Shown here in pieces: positions 8,300 to 16,664 of a stretch of 64,000 bases of DNA (position 1 is its first letter; each line of letters starts with the position of its first letter). The stretch lies in NCBI GenBank assembly GCA_902802305.1, contig CADCLG010000001.1, positions 248,001 through 312,000 on the forward strand. Reading direction: 5' to 3'. This DNA comes from an uncultured Spirochaetaceae bacterium (GTDB lineage Bacteria > Spirochaetota > Spirochaetia > Treponematales > Treponemataceae). Below the pieces are notes generated by a model, which was not told where the DNA came from, did not search any database, and worked only from the letters and a program-made list of their open reading frames with translations. A program made the translations under genes and the position numbers.

Positions 8300-8327
8300 T
8301 GTAATGATTACAAATAATTGTTACAAA
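8300..8327. promoter_or_regulatory. Palindromic operator candidates at pflB transcription start
   Basis: TGTAATGATTACA (8300-8312) is a palindrome with 6-bp arms, centred just after the predicted start. Related half-sites surround it, TTGTAAC at 8282-8288 and TTGTTACAA at 8318-8326. A redox or anaerobic regulator is plausible for pflB, but the sequence is not a clear match to a known operator. Further down the leader, TCAGAGG (8414-8420) can pair with CTTCTGA (8427-8433). Confidence 0.45.
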
Positions 8328-8453
8328 AATATGGATATGCTAGTATTCAACCTTGAAGAAAGGCGTACAATGCATTATTATTAGAGTGCGCTTTTAGCGA
8401 GTTATAAAAATAAATCAGAGGCAAAGGCTTCTGAAAAAAAATAGAGGTAAAAT

Positions 8454-10790
8454 ATGGCTTTAAGACCGGAATGGGAAGGATTTAATCCTAGTGGTTTGTG
8501 GACAAGCGAAGTCAATGTTCGTGACTTTATTCAGAGCAATTATACAGAATATTCTGGAGACAGTTCGTTCTTGGCTGGTCCAACAAGTGCAACTAACAAG
8601 TTGTTCGATGAACTTCAGAAGTTGCAGAAGGAAGAACACAATAAAAAGTCTGTTGGTTTAGACGGAAAGGAAAGAACTGGTGTTCTTGATTTGGATACAG
8701 ATATCGTATCTAGCATTACTTCTCATGGTCCAGGTTACATTTGTCCAGAAGGAAAAGACCTTGAGCAGGTTGTAGGTCTTCAAACAGACAAGCCTTTAAA
8801 GAGAGCTTTCATGCCTTTTGGTGGAATCCGCATGGCAGAACAGTCTTGCGAAATGTATGGATATAAACCAAATCCAGAACTCCATAAAATCTTTACAGAA
8901 TATCATAAAACTCACTCAGATGCAGTATTTGAAGTATATTCACCAGAAATTAGAAAAGCACGTTCAGCACATATCTTAACTGGTTTACCAGATACTTATG
9001 GACGTGGTCGTATCGTTGGTGACTATCGTCGTATCGCTCTTTATGGTATCGATTATCTTATTGAACAGAAACAGAATGATTTTGCAAATATTGGCGACGG
9101 AACAATGACAGAAGAAGTTATCCGCCTTCGCGAAGAAGTTGCAGAACAGATTAAATGCCTTAAACAGATGAAAGTTATGGCTGCTTCTTACGGCTTTGAT
9201 ATTTCAAAACCAGCTAAGACTGCAAAAGAAGCTTTCCAGTGGCTCTATTTTGGTTATCTTGCTGCTGTTAAGACACAGAACGGTGCTGCTATGTCTGTTG
9301 GACGTATTTCTACCTTCCTTGACATTTACATCGAACGTGACCTTAAAAAAGGCATTCTTACAGAAGAAAAAGCACAGGAACTCGTTGACCATATCGTTAT
9401 GAAGTTCCGTATGGTTCGTTTTGCTCGTATCGAAGCTTACAACCAGCTCTTCTCTGGTGATCCAATTTGGGCTACACTTGAAGTTGCAGGTCTTGGACAG
9501 GATGGACGCTCTCAGGTAACAAAGAATGACTATCGTTTCCTTCATACTCTCGAAAACATGGGACCTTCTCCAGAGCCAAACATCACAGTACTTTACTCAA
9601 AGAGACTTCCAGAAAACTTCCGTCGTTATGCAGCAAAGATTTCTATTGATACATCTTCTATCCAGTACGAAAACGATGATATCATGCGCCCAATCTGGGG
9701 TGATGACTACTCAATCTGCTGCTGTGTATCTGCTACTCAGACTGGTAAAGAAATGCAGTTCTTTGGTGCTCGTGCTAACTTGGCTAAAGCTCTTCTTTAC
9801 GCTATCAACGGTGGTAAAGATGAAGAAGCTGGTTTAACACCAGGTGTACAAGTTGGTCCAGAAATTGCACCAATTACTTCTGAATATCTTGATTACAACG
9901 AAGTTATGCATAAATATGACATTATGCTTGAATGGCTCGCAGATTTGTATGTAAATACATTGAATGCTATCCACTACATGCATGATAAATATTACTACGA
10001 AGCTGCTGAACTTGCTCTTATTGATACAAACGTACGCCGTACATTTGCTACAGGTATTGCAGGATTCTCTCACGTAGTTGACTCACTTTCTGCTATCAAA
10101 TATGCAAAAGTTAAGGTTCTCCGCCGTGATATCAACATCACAGACAAAAAAGGAAACAAGATTTTTGCTCCAAATATGGCTTATGACTTCAAGATTGAAG
10201 GTGACTTCCCTCGCTATGGTCAGGATGATGACAGAGCAGACGAAATCGCTGTATGGTTGCTCAAAACATTCATTACTAAGATTAAGAAGCACCCTACATA
10301 CCGCAATGCTGAACCAACAACTTCAATTCTTACTATTACTTCTAACGTTGTATATGGTAAGGCTACAGGTGCTCTTCCTAATGGACGTCCTGCTAAGGCT
10401 CCATTCTCACCAGGAGCTTCTCCATCTTACGGTGCAGAAACAAAAGGTTTGATTAAGTCTTTGAACTCTGTTGCAAAAGTACCTTACAAATATTCTTTGG
10501 ATGGTATTTCTAATACACAGACAATCAACCCTGCGGCTCTTGGTCACGATGAAAACGAACGTGTTTCTAACCTCGTAAATGTTCTTGACGTATACTTCTC
10601 TAAAGGAGCTCACCACTTGAACGTAAACGTATTCGGTGTAGAAAAACTTAAGGACTGTCAGGCTCACCCTGAAAAACCTGAATATGCAAACTTTACAGTT
10701 CGCGTTTCTGGTTATGCAGTACGCTTTATCAACCTTACAAAGGAACAGCAGGACGACGTTATCGCTCGTACTTGCCATGCTGCTCTCTAG
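8454..10790 (+). CDS. pflB: Pyruvate formate-lyase (formate C-acetyltransferase)
   Basis: A 778-residue glycyl-radical enzyme converting pyruvate and CoA to acetyl-CoA and formate, a central step of anaerobic sugar fermentation. The active-site cysteine pair lies in [12 protein letters not shown] (Cys423-Cys424, preceded by a third Cys422), followed by the [21 protein letters not shown] segment typical of true PFL. The radical glycine is Gly753 in RVSGYAVRF near the C-terminus. The Cys-Cys pair distinguishes it from glycerol and choline dehydratases of the same superfamily. AGAGG precedes the ATG. The activating enzyme is encoded 3.6 kb downstream at 14438, after three unrelated-looking genes. 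A terminator follows at 10844-10875, so pflB is probably a separate, highly expressed unit. Confidence 0.97.
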   Translation: MALRPEWEGFNPSGLWTSEVNVRDFIQSNYTEYSGDSSFLAGPTSATNKLFDELQKLQKEEHNKKSVGLDGKERTGVLDLDTDIVSSITSHGPGYICPEGKDLEQVVGLQTDKPLKRAFMPFGGIRMAEQSCEMYGYKPNPELHKIFTEYHKTHSDAVFEVYSPEIRKARSAHILTGLPDTYGRGRIVGDYRRIALYGIDYLIEQKQNDFANIGDGTMTEEVIRLREEVAEQIKCLKQMKVMAASYGFDISKPAKTAKEAFQWLYFGYLAAVKTQNGAAMSVGRISTFLDIYIERDLKKGILTEEKAQELVDHIVMKFRMVRFARIEAYNQLFSGDPIWATLEVAGLGQDGRSQVTKNDYRFLHTLENMGPSPEPNITVLYSKRLPENFRRYAAKISIDTSSIQYENDDIMRPIWGDDYSICCCVSATQTGKEMQFFGARANLAKALLYAINGGKDEEAGLTPGVQVGPEIAPITSEYLDYNEVMHKYDIMLEWLADLYVNTLNAIHYMHDKYYYEAAELALIDTNVRRTFATGIAGFSHVVDSLSAIKYAKVKVLRRDINITDKKGNKIFAPNMAYDFKIEGDFPRYGQDDDRADEIAVWLLKTFITKIKKHPTYRNAEPTTSILTITSNVVYGKATGALPNGRPAKAPFSPGASPSYGAETKGLIKSLNSVAKVPYKYSLDGISNTQTINPAALGHDENERVSNLVNVLDVYFSKGAHHLNVNVFGVEKLKDCQAHPEKPEYANFTVRVSGYAVRFINLTKEQQDDVIARTCHAAL

Positions 10791-10843
10791 TAAGTGTGCT
10801 TTCCGTGCAGGCTAAAATGCGCGGAAGTTACGAAAGTATTGAG

Positions 10844-10875
10844 AACACCACTTCAATTTGAGGTGGTGTTTTTTT
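10844..10875 (+). terminator. Intrinsic terminator of pflB
   Basis: AACACCAC (10844-10851) pairs with GTGGTGTT (10863-10870), extended inward by TTCAA/TTGAG-type pairing, and is followed by a T tract to 10875. Confidence 0.9.
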
Positions 10876-10886
10876 ATGAAAATAAA

Positions 10887-10895
10887 TGTTATAAT
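10887..10895 (+). promoter_or_regulatory. Extended -10 promoter of pseudouridine synthase gene
   Basis: TGTTATAAT (10887-10895) is an extended -10 box right after the pflB terminator. Only 11 nt separate it from the ATG at 10907, so the mRNA would have an extremely short leader and no Shine-Dalgarno sequence. Confidence 0.6.
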
Positions 10896-10906
10896 CAATT
10901 TTCAGA

Positions 10907-11602
10907 ATGGATAAAATAGAGATTTTACATCTGGATAAATATATAGCTGTTATAAATAAACCCGCCGGGCTTTTAAGTGTGCCTTATTCTGGCAGCAATA
11001 TGAGAACAGCACAATCTGTCTTGGAACAGATTTTACGCAAGCAGGGAAGGGGAAATGCTCATCACAGACCTTTTGCGGTTCATAGACTTGACCGGGATAC
11101 AAGCGGGGTTATGATGTTTGCACTTACCGAACAGGCTCAAAAAATTATTATGGATAACTGGCATACTATGGTAACAGAACGCCTTTACCGTGCCCTTTCA
11201 GAAGTTTCTCCAGTCGCAAAAAAAAATCCTCTTGCAAATGAAGGTCTTATTGATGATCCCATTGCACTTAATGCACATAATATAGGTTTTGTTCCAAAAG
11301 CTCCAAAATCAGGAGAGTTCAAGACAATTCCAGCCCGAACTAACTATAAAAAACTTGCTGAAAACTCAAAATATGCCCTCTTTGAATTATCCCTTGATAC
11401 TGGTAAAAAAAATCAGATTCGTGCACATTTAGCAGCTCACGGATATCCTCTTGCAGGAGATAGAGAGCATAGAGCGCATACAAATCCTTTTAATCGTTTG
11501 TGTTTACATGCGCGAACCCTTGAGTTTGATCATCCATTTACGCATGAACATTTAAAATTTGAGGTTCCAGAACCTGAAGAATGGGCAAAAATTATAAAAT
11601 AA
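10907..11602 (+). CDS. RluA-family RNA pseudouridine synthase
   Basis: A 231-residue pseudouridine synthase of the RluA/RsuA superfamily. The N-terminal KYIAVINKPAGLLSVP motif and the catalytic HRLDRDTSG motif (Asp62 as the expected catalytic aspartate) are clear. Late motifs such as KKNQIRAHLAAHGYPLAGD match the RluA RNA-binding and active-site region. There is no S4 domain at the N-terminus. It should isomerise specific uridines in rRNA or tRNA; which one cannot be said. No ribosome-binding site precedes the ATG, and the -10 box of its promoter lies only 11 nt upstream, so translation may be effectively leaderless. A 33-nt gap separates it from the next gene on the same strand. Confidence 0.9.
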   Translation: MDKIEILHLDKYIAVINKPAGLLSVPYSGSNMRTAQSVLEQILRKQGRGNAHHRPFAVHRLDRDTSGVMMFALTEQAQKIIMDNWHTMVTERLYRALSEVSPVAKKNPLANEGLIDDPIALNAHNIGFVPKAPKSGEFKTIPARTNYKKLAENSKYALFELSLDTGKKNQIRAHLAAHGYPLAGDREHRAHTNPFNRLCLHARTLEFDHPFTHEHLKFEVPEPEEWAKIIK

Positions 11603-11635
11603 TAAAATATATATTTCATAGAAAAGGGAGATAAA

Positions 11636-12040
11636 ATGAGCAAATATTTAGAAAGAGCTAAAGAAATCCGCGCAATAGTTGAACCTCATCACAATTGTGC
11701 ACAGTCAGTTTTAATGTCCTTTACTCAGAGTTTGAATCTGGATGATGAAACGGCATTTAAGCTTGCAACAGCTTTTGGTGGTGGTATGAAGTCAGGAATA
11801 ACTTGCGGAGTTATTGTTGGTGGTCTTATGGTACTTGGTTTGTTCGGAGTTGATGCTCCGGCAGATACACAGGCACTTATAAAGACATTCAAAGAAAAGC
11901 ATTCAAATATGATAGATTGCGCAGAGCTTCTTCGCGTAAATGCAGAAGCAGGAGGACAGCGAAAACCTCATTGTGATGCGCTTGTTTATGAAATGGTACA
12001 ATATGTTGAAAATGTTCTTAAAGAAAAGGGGAGAATTTAA
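11636..12040 (+). CDS. C_GCAxxG_C_C family protein
   Basis: A 134-residue protein of the family named for its cysteine spacing. The pattern is visible as HNCAQSVL near residue 22, then a glycine-rich hydrophobic segment (FGGGMKSGITCGVIVGGLMVLGL), and later cysteines in IDCAELL and KPHCDALV. The family is thought to be redox-active or metal-binding and often sits near redox enzymes; its function is not established. A GGGAG ribosome-binding site precedes the ATG. It is followed after 2 nt by the clostripain-family lipoprotein, so the two are almost certainly translated from one mRNA. Confidence 0.85.
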   Translation: MSKYLERAKEIRAIVEPHHNCAQSVLMSFTQSLNLDDETAFKLATAFGGGMKSGITCGVIVGGLMVLGLFGVDAPADTQALIKTFKEKHSNMIDCAELLRVNAEAGGQRKPHCDALVYEMVQYVENVLKEKGRI

Positions 12041-12042
12041 TT

Positions 12043-14397
12043 ATGAAAAATCTTAAAAAAGTATTGATTTGTTTTTTTCTTGTAATGGCAGCGTCCTTCT
12101 GCTTTAGTTGTTTTGATGATGAAGATGATTATGAGCTTGATGATGAAGCAAGAGAATTATTCTATGATTATTATGGTTATTATCCGGATGAAGAATATGA
12201 TTACGATGATGACGAAGATTCATATTACTACGATGATGATGACTATTATGATGATTATTACGATGAAGATTATGAAGATTACGATGATGATGAATCCTGG
12301 TACTCATTATTTATGGATTTGTTTGGTCTGAGTGATGATGATTACGATGATGATTATTACGACGACTACGAAGATGATTACGGCGAAGATTATGGAGATT
12401 ACGGAGATTATGGTGAATCAGATTATGACGATTCTTCATCTTCTTCTGCAGCTTATGATTATTACTTCAATGGTGGTGATAGTGCGGATACTGCTGGAAA
12501 ATCTTCCTTTTATTCTGTAGAGGTTTCTGAACCTATAGTAAATGAAGTTCCTGCTGGTGCTGCTGATTGGACTGTATTAATTTATATGTGCGGTTCAGAT
12601 CTTGAGTCCCAGCATGGTGAAGGTGTAAAAGATCTTAACCAGATGGCTTCGGCTTCCCTTGGTTCAAATGTAAATATTGTTGTACAGACTGGTGGTGCAA
12701 AACAATGGCATGGTCTTGGAATAAATGCAAATGAACTTGGACGCTATGTAGTTAAAAATGGAAAAGTTACCAAAGTTGAATCTCTTCCAAAAGCGTCTAT
12801 GGGAAAATCCGAAACATTAAGAGATTTTGTTTCCTGGGCTGCTAAGAATTATCCGGCAAAAAAATATGTAATTGATTTCTGGAATCATGGTGGCGGAAGT
12901 GTTTATGGTGTTTGTTTTGATGAATTATATCCAGATTCACTTGGAAACCCGGATTCCCTTTATGCGTCAGAGATTAAAAAGGCTCTTTCAGAAGCTGGCG
13001 TAAGTTTTGAAATGTTCCTTTTTGACACTTGTCTTAGTGCAACAATTGAAATGGCCGACACGCTTTCTAATTTTGGAAAATATATGGTTGCTTCTGAAGA
13101 GGTTCTCCTTGGTGGTTGTGTTTCTTACGATAAGTGGATGACTTCAATTTCTCAGAATCCTGAACAGACTGGTGCAGATTTAGGAAAAATGATTACAGAC
13201 TTCTATGGTGAAAACATGAAGAAAGCTGGTTATGCTTCTGAATGTACAATGGCGGCTTTGGATCTTTCTAAAATTGAATATGTAAAACTTGCATTCCAGG
13301 CCATGGCTTCCCAAATGACACAGAAAACACAGGATGTAACGGCTTTGCGTAATCTTGTTCGCAATGGTTCTAGGGGCGTAAAATATGGTTCTGCAAGTAG
13401 AAATGAAGGTTATACAAATCTTATTGACCTTGGAGAGTTTGCTGTAAATGTTTCCAGTGAAGTTCAAGAACCGGCACAGGCCCTTATCGCTGCAATTAAA
13501 AAAGCAGTTCTTCATGAGGTTCATGGACGGAATGAAGGTAATTCTTCAGGAATTGCTGTTTTCTATCCAATACATGCAGAAAAGGCAGAATTGGATGCTT
13601 ATGCCGACAATGTTGATAACAGACCTTATCTTCAGTACCTTGATGCAATTTCAGAAGACTGGACAGCTCCTTCCTGGGTTTATCAGGATAAAAGGGTAAG
13701 AGCCTTTACACCTGTTAAGAGTTCAAGTTATCAGCTTGCTTTCAATACAGCAATTAAAGAATACGAAGGTTATGAAAGATATGCCCTCAAAATCACCAGT
13801 GCCCTTGAATCTGTTAATTCGGTTACAATGAATCTTTTCTGGTACGATGAAGAAGCCAAAGAGTTCCTCTATCTTGGAAATGACGATGATATTTATGCTG
13901 ACTGGGATACAGGTAATTTCTATGACAACTTTAATTCTGAATGGATTACAATTGGTGACTGCTATGTAAATGCAGTTTTGATTGAAACCACAGATAAGTA
14001 TAACTATTATTCTGTTCCTGTTGAATTAAATGGTAAGGATTCTAACCTCCGCTTGCGTTATGATCTTGAAAAAAATAAGTTCACTCTTATTGGTGCCTAT
14101 GACGGTATCGAAGGCGGTGCTGCCTCTAAAGGTATGAGACGTCTTAAAGAGGGGGATAAACTTGCCTTTGTATTTTATGCTTATGATGAAAATGCAGATG
14201 AAAACGCTGAGCCAAAATCTTATATTGGTGGTACAGTAACTTATTCAAAGAAGCTTGATATTTCGTATAGTGAGCTTTTTGAAGGTTTCTATTACTATCA
14301 GTTTGAAATTGAAGATATTTTTGGTAATGTAGAATATACAGATTTCATTGAAATGGAATATGCAGATGGAATGATTTATCTTGGAGTTGATGAATAA
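12043..14397 (+). CDS. Clostripain-family (C11) protease lipoprotein with Asp/Tyr-rich head
   Basis: A 784-residue predicted lipoprotein. The signal peptide ends in a lipobox-like SFCFSC with Cys23 as the probable lipidated residue. Residues about 24-140 are an extreme low-complexity segment made mostly of Asp, Tyr and Glu with some Ser. From about residue 180 the C11 peptidase domain begins with DWTVLIYMCGSDLES; the catalytic dyad is His282 in WNHGGG and Cys330 in LFDTCLSA. A C-terminal beta-rich domain of roughly 240 residues follows. Family members are Arg- or Lys-specific endopeptidases, and calcium-dependent activation is known for some. The acidic head could bind calcium or act as a spacer on the cell surface; this is inference. 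The gene starts 2 nt after the preceding one. Confidence 0.88.
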   Translation: MKNLKKVLICFFLVMAASFCFSCFDDEDDYELDDEARELFYDYYGYYPDEEYDYDDDEDSYYYDDDDYYDDYYDEDYEDYDDDESWYSLFMDLFGLSDDDYDDDYYDDYEDDYGEDYGDYGDYGESDYDDSSSSSAAYDYYFNGGDSADTAGKSSFYSVEVSEPIVNEVPAGAADWTVLIYMCGSDLESQHGEGVKDLNQMASASLGSNVNIVVQTGGAKQWHGLGINANELGRYVVKNGKVTKVESLPKASMGKSETLRDFVSWAAKNYPAKKYVIDFWNHGGGSVYGVCFDELYPDSLGNPDSLYASEIKKALSEAGVSFEMFLFDTCLSATIEMADTLSNFGKYMVASEEVLLGGCVSYDKWMTSISQNPEQTGADLGKMITDFYGENMKKAGYASECTMAALDLSKIEYVKLAFQAMASQMTQKTQDVTALRNLVRNGSRGVKYGSASRNEGYTNLIDLGEFAVNVSSEVQEPAQALIAAIKKAVLHEVHGRNEGNSSGIAVFYPIHAEKAELDAYADNVDNRPYLQYLDAISEDWTAPSWVYQDKRVRAFTPVKSSSYQLAFNTAIKEYEGYERYALKITSALESVNSVTMNLFWYDEEAKEFLYLGNDDDIYADWDTGNFYDNFNSEWITIGDCYVNAVLIETTDKYNYYSVPVELNGKDSNLRLRYDLEKNKFTLIGAYDGIEGGAASKGMRRLKEGDKLAFVFYAYDENADENAEPKSYIGGTVTYSKKLDISYSELFEGFYYYQFEIEDIFGNVEYTDFIEMEYADGMIYLGVDE

Positions 14398-14437
14398 ATT
14401 AAATAATCAAAACCTAAAATATAAATAAGGAGTATTT

Positions 14438-15229
14438 ATGCAAGGATACATACATCAGCTTGAAAGCTTTGGTTGTGCAGACGGACCTGGAAGCCGCTTT
14501 ATAATCTTTTTTTCTGGCTGTCCGCTAAGATGTCTTTACTGTCATAATCCTGATACCTGGAAAATGACAGATGGAAAGCTTTATACAGTAGAGGAACTCG
14601 TTACCGAAGCAATGTCCTGCAAGGAATATTGGGGTACAAAAGGTGGAGTTACCGTAAGTGGTGGCGAGCCTCTTTTTCAGATTGATTTCCTGATTGAACT
14701 TTTTACCCGTTTTAAAGAGCTTGGTGTAAATACATGTATAGATACTTCCGGGGCTCCCTTCCGTAATGGTGAAAGTCCAGATGCAAGTGAAGAAGATAAA
14801 GCCTGGTTTGCAAAGTTTGAACGTTTGATGAAGGTAACAGATATTCTTCTTATGGATATCAAGCATATTAATGAAGAAGAGCACATAAAGCTTACTGGAA
14901 AAACAGGAAAAAATATCCGCGAAATGTTTGCTTATCTTGATAAAATTAATAAACCAATCTGGATTCGTCATGTTCTTGTTCCTGGTATTACTGATAATGA
15001 TGAATATTTGACACAAACCCGAGATTTTATCCGTACTTTACACAATGTTTACAGGGTTGAGATATTACCATATCACGGTCTTGGGGCAATGAAGTATAAA
15101 ACACTTGGAATAGGCTATCCACTTGAAAAAACGGAAAGTCCTACAAAGGAGCGTGTAGAGAATGCACGAAAAATCCTTGAATGTGAAAAATATGACAGGT
15201 GGACAAAAGCAGCTGAACCTTCATCTTAA
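14438..15229 (+). CDS. pflA: Pyruvate formate-lyase-activating enzyme
   Basis: A 263-residue radical SAM enzyme that installs the glycyl radical on PFL. The cluster-binding motif Cys28-x3-Cys32-x2-Cys35 (GCPLRCLYCHNPDTW) includes the HNPDTW extension that is diagnostic of PFL activases. The SGGEP motif follows near residue 75, and a HVLVPGITD segment lies later in the chain. An insert (FRNGESPDASEEDKA) near residue 110 is slightly longer than in E. coli. AGGAG lies upstream of the ATG. It lies 3.6 kb from pflB on the same strand, behind the clostripain-family gene, which is an unusual arrangement since pflA normally follows pflB directly. Confidence 0.96.
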   Translation: MQGYIHQLESFGCADGPGSRFIIFFSGCPLRCLYCHNPDTWKMTDGKLYTVEELVTEAMSCKEYWGTKGGVTVSGGEPLFQIDFLIELFTRFKELGVNTCIDTSGAPFRNGESPDASEEDKAWFAKFERLMKVTDILLMDIKHINEEEHIKLTGKTGKNIREMFAYLDKINKPIWIRHVLVPGITDNDEYLTQTRDFIRTLHNVYRVEILPYHGLGAMKYKTLGIGYPLEKTESPTKERVENARKILECEKYDRWTKAAEPSS

Positions 15230-15268
15230 TTTGTAAAACAAACTGTAAATTGATATTAGGAGAAAAAA

Positions 15269-16648
15269 ATGGAAAAACAGGAAATTGTAGAGATTGTAGA
15301 AAAACAGCGCGCATTTTTTCTTACAGGAAAAACTTTGCCGGTGTGTAACAGAATAGTTGCTTTGTCAAAACTTGAAGAAGCCATCAAAAAAAATCAGAAA
15401 AAAATAAGTGAAGCCCTTACTTCTGATTTAGGAAAAAGTGAAACTGAAGGTTTTATGTGTGAAATAGGAATTGTACTTTCTGAAATCACCTATATGAAAA
15501 AACATGCGCGTTCTTTTGCACGTGATAAAAGAGTTTCTACTCCAATTACTAATTTTCCGGCAAAAAGCTTTGTAAAAACTTCTCCTTACGGCAATGTCCT
15601 GATTATGAGTCCCTGGAATTATCCTTTTCTGCTTACAGTGGAACCGCTTGTAGATGCAATCGCTGCCGGAAATACAGCTGTAGTAAAACCAAGTGCCTAT
15701 TCTCCTGCAACAAGCGAAATTATGAAGCTTATAATTGCTGAAGCTTTTTCTCCTGAATATGTGACTGTTATTACTGGTGGAAGAGCAGAAAATGCATGTC
15801 TTCTGGAACAAAAGTTTGATTATATTTTCTTTACTGGAAGTCAGGGTGTCGGTAAGGAAGTTTTACGTCATGCTGCCGAATATCTTACTCCTTGTACACT
15901 TGAACTTGGTGGAAAATCTCCTTGTATTGTAGATTCTTCTGCTAAAATTAAACTTGCAGCAAAACGTATTGCCTGGGGAAAGTTCTTGAATTGTGGACAG
16001 ACTTGTGTTGCTCCTGATTATATTTTATGTCATTCTTCGGTAAAAGATGCCTTGGTTAAGGAATTGACTGCTGAAATAAAAGCTCAGTACGGTGAAAAGC
16101 CTCTCGAAAATCCTGCTTACGGAAAAATAATAAATCAAAAGCATTTTGAACGCTTGTGCGGACTTATTGACGCCAATAAAGTTGTAGTCGGTGGTAGCTC
16201 AGATTCTCAGAGTCTTAGAATTGAACCTACGGTAATGCAGAATGTTACCTTCGAAGATGCCGTAATGGGAGAAGAAATCTTTGGTCCTATTCTGCCAATT
16301 CTTACCTTTGAGTCTTATAATCAGATTTATGAAATTCTGAATGTCCGCCAGAAACCGCTTGCATTCTATCTTTATACAGAAAATAAAAAGCTTATGAAGG
16401 AGTTTACCTCAAGATTCTCCTTTGGCGGTGGTTGTATAAATGACTGTATCATTCATCTGGCCACAAACAACATGGGCTTTGGCGGTGTTGGTGAAAGTGG
16501 AATGGGTGCTTACCATGGAAAAATCGGTTTTGACACCTTCTCACATAAAAAAAGCATCGTAAACCGAAAAACCTTCATGGATGTTCCGCTGCGCTATCAG
16601 CCATATACAGAAACAAAAATGAAGCTTCTTAAAAACTTTTTGAAGTAA
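15269..16648 (+). CDS. Aldehyde dehydrogenase, class 3-like
   Basis: A 459-residue NAD(P)-dependent aldehyde dehydrogenase. It shows SPWNYPFLL, AGNTAVVKPSAYSP, the cofactor motif FTGSQGVGKEV, the general-base motif LELGGKSP, and the nucleophile Cys246 in NCGQTCVAPDY. FGPILPI and FGGVGESGMGAYHG follow near the C-terminus. The short length and C-terminal layout match the membrane-associated class 3 / fatty-aldehyde type rather than the bifunctional AdhE. It has an AGGAG site and lies 39 nt after pflA. It could oxidise aldehydes from lipid or fermentation metabolism; the substrate is not determined. The following gene starts 16 nt downstream. Confidence 0.93.
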   Translation: MEKQEIVEIVEKQRAFFLTGKTLPVCNRIVALSKLEEAIKKNQKKISEALTSDLGKSETEGFMCEIGIVLSEITYMKKHARSFARDKRVSTPITNFPAKSFVKTSPYGNVLIMSPWNYPFLLTVEPLVDAIAAGNTAVVKPSAYSPATSEIMKLIIAEAFSPEYVTVITGGRAENACLLEQKFDYIFFTGSQGVGKEVLRHAAEYLTPCTLELGGKSPCIVDSSAKIKLAAKRIAWGKFLNCGQTCVAPDYILCHSSVKDALVKELTAEIKAQYGEKPLENPAYGKIINQKHFERLCGLIDANKVVVGGSSDSQSLRIEPTVMQNVTFEDAVMGEEIFGPILPILTFESYNQIYEILNVRQKPLAFYLYTENKKLMKEFTSRFSFGGGCINDCIIHLATNNMGFGGVGESGMGAYHGKIGFDTFSHKKSIVNRKTFMDVPLRYQPYTETKMKLLKNFLK

Positions 16649-16664
16649 ATAGGGAGTTTATTAT

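Noticed and set aside
8454..10790. Glycerol or choline glycyl-radical dehydratase instead of pyruvate formate-lyase
   Set aside because: The Cys-Cys pair and the [12 protein letters not shown] and RVSGYAVRF segments are those of true pyruvate formate-lyase.
10801..10826. Imperfect inverted repeat just after pflB as a second terminator
   Set aside because: It lacks a T tract; the real terminator follows at 10844-10875.
12104..12520. Overlapping open frames in the Asp/Tyr-rich region on both strands
   Set aside because: They arise from the GAT/TAT-rich codons of the clostripain-family gene and have no start signals of their own.
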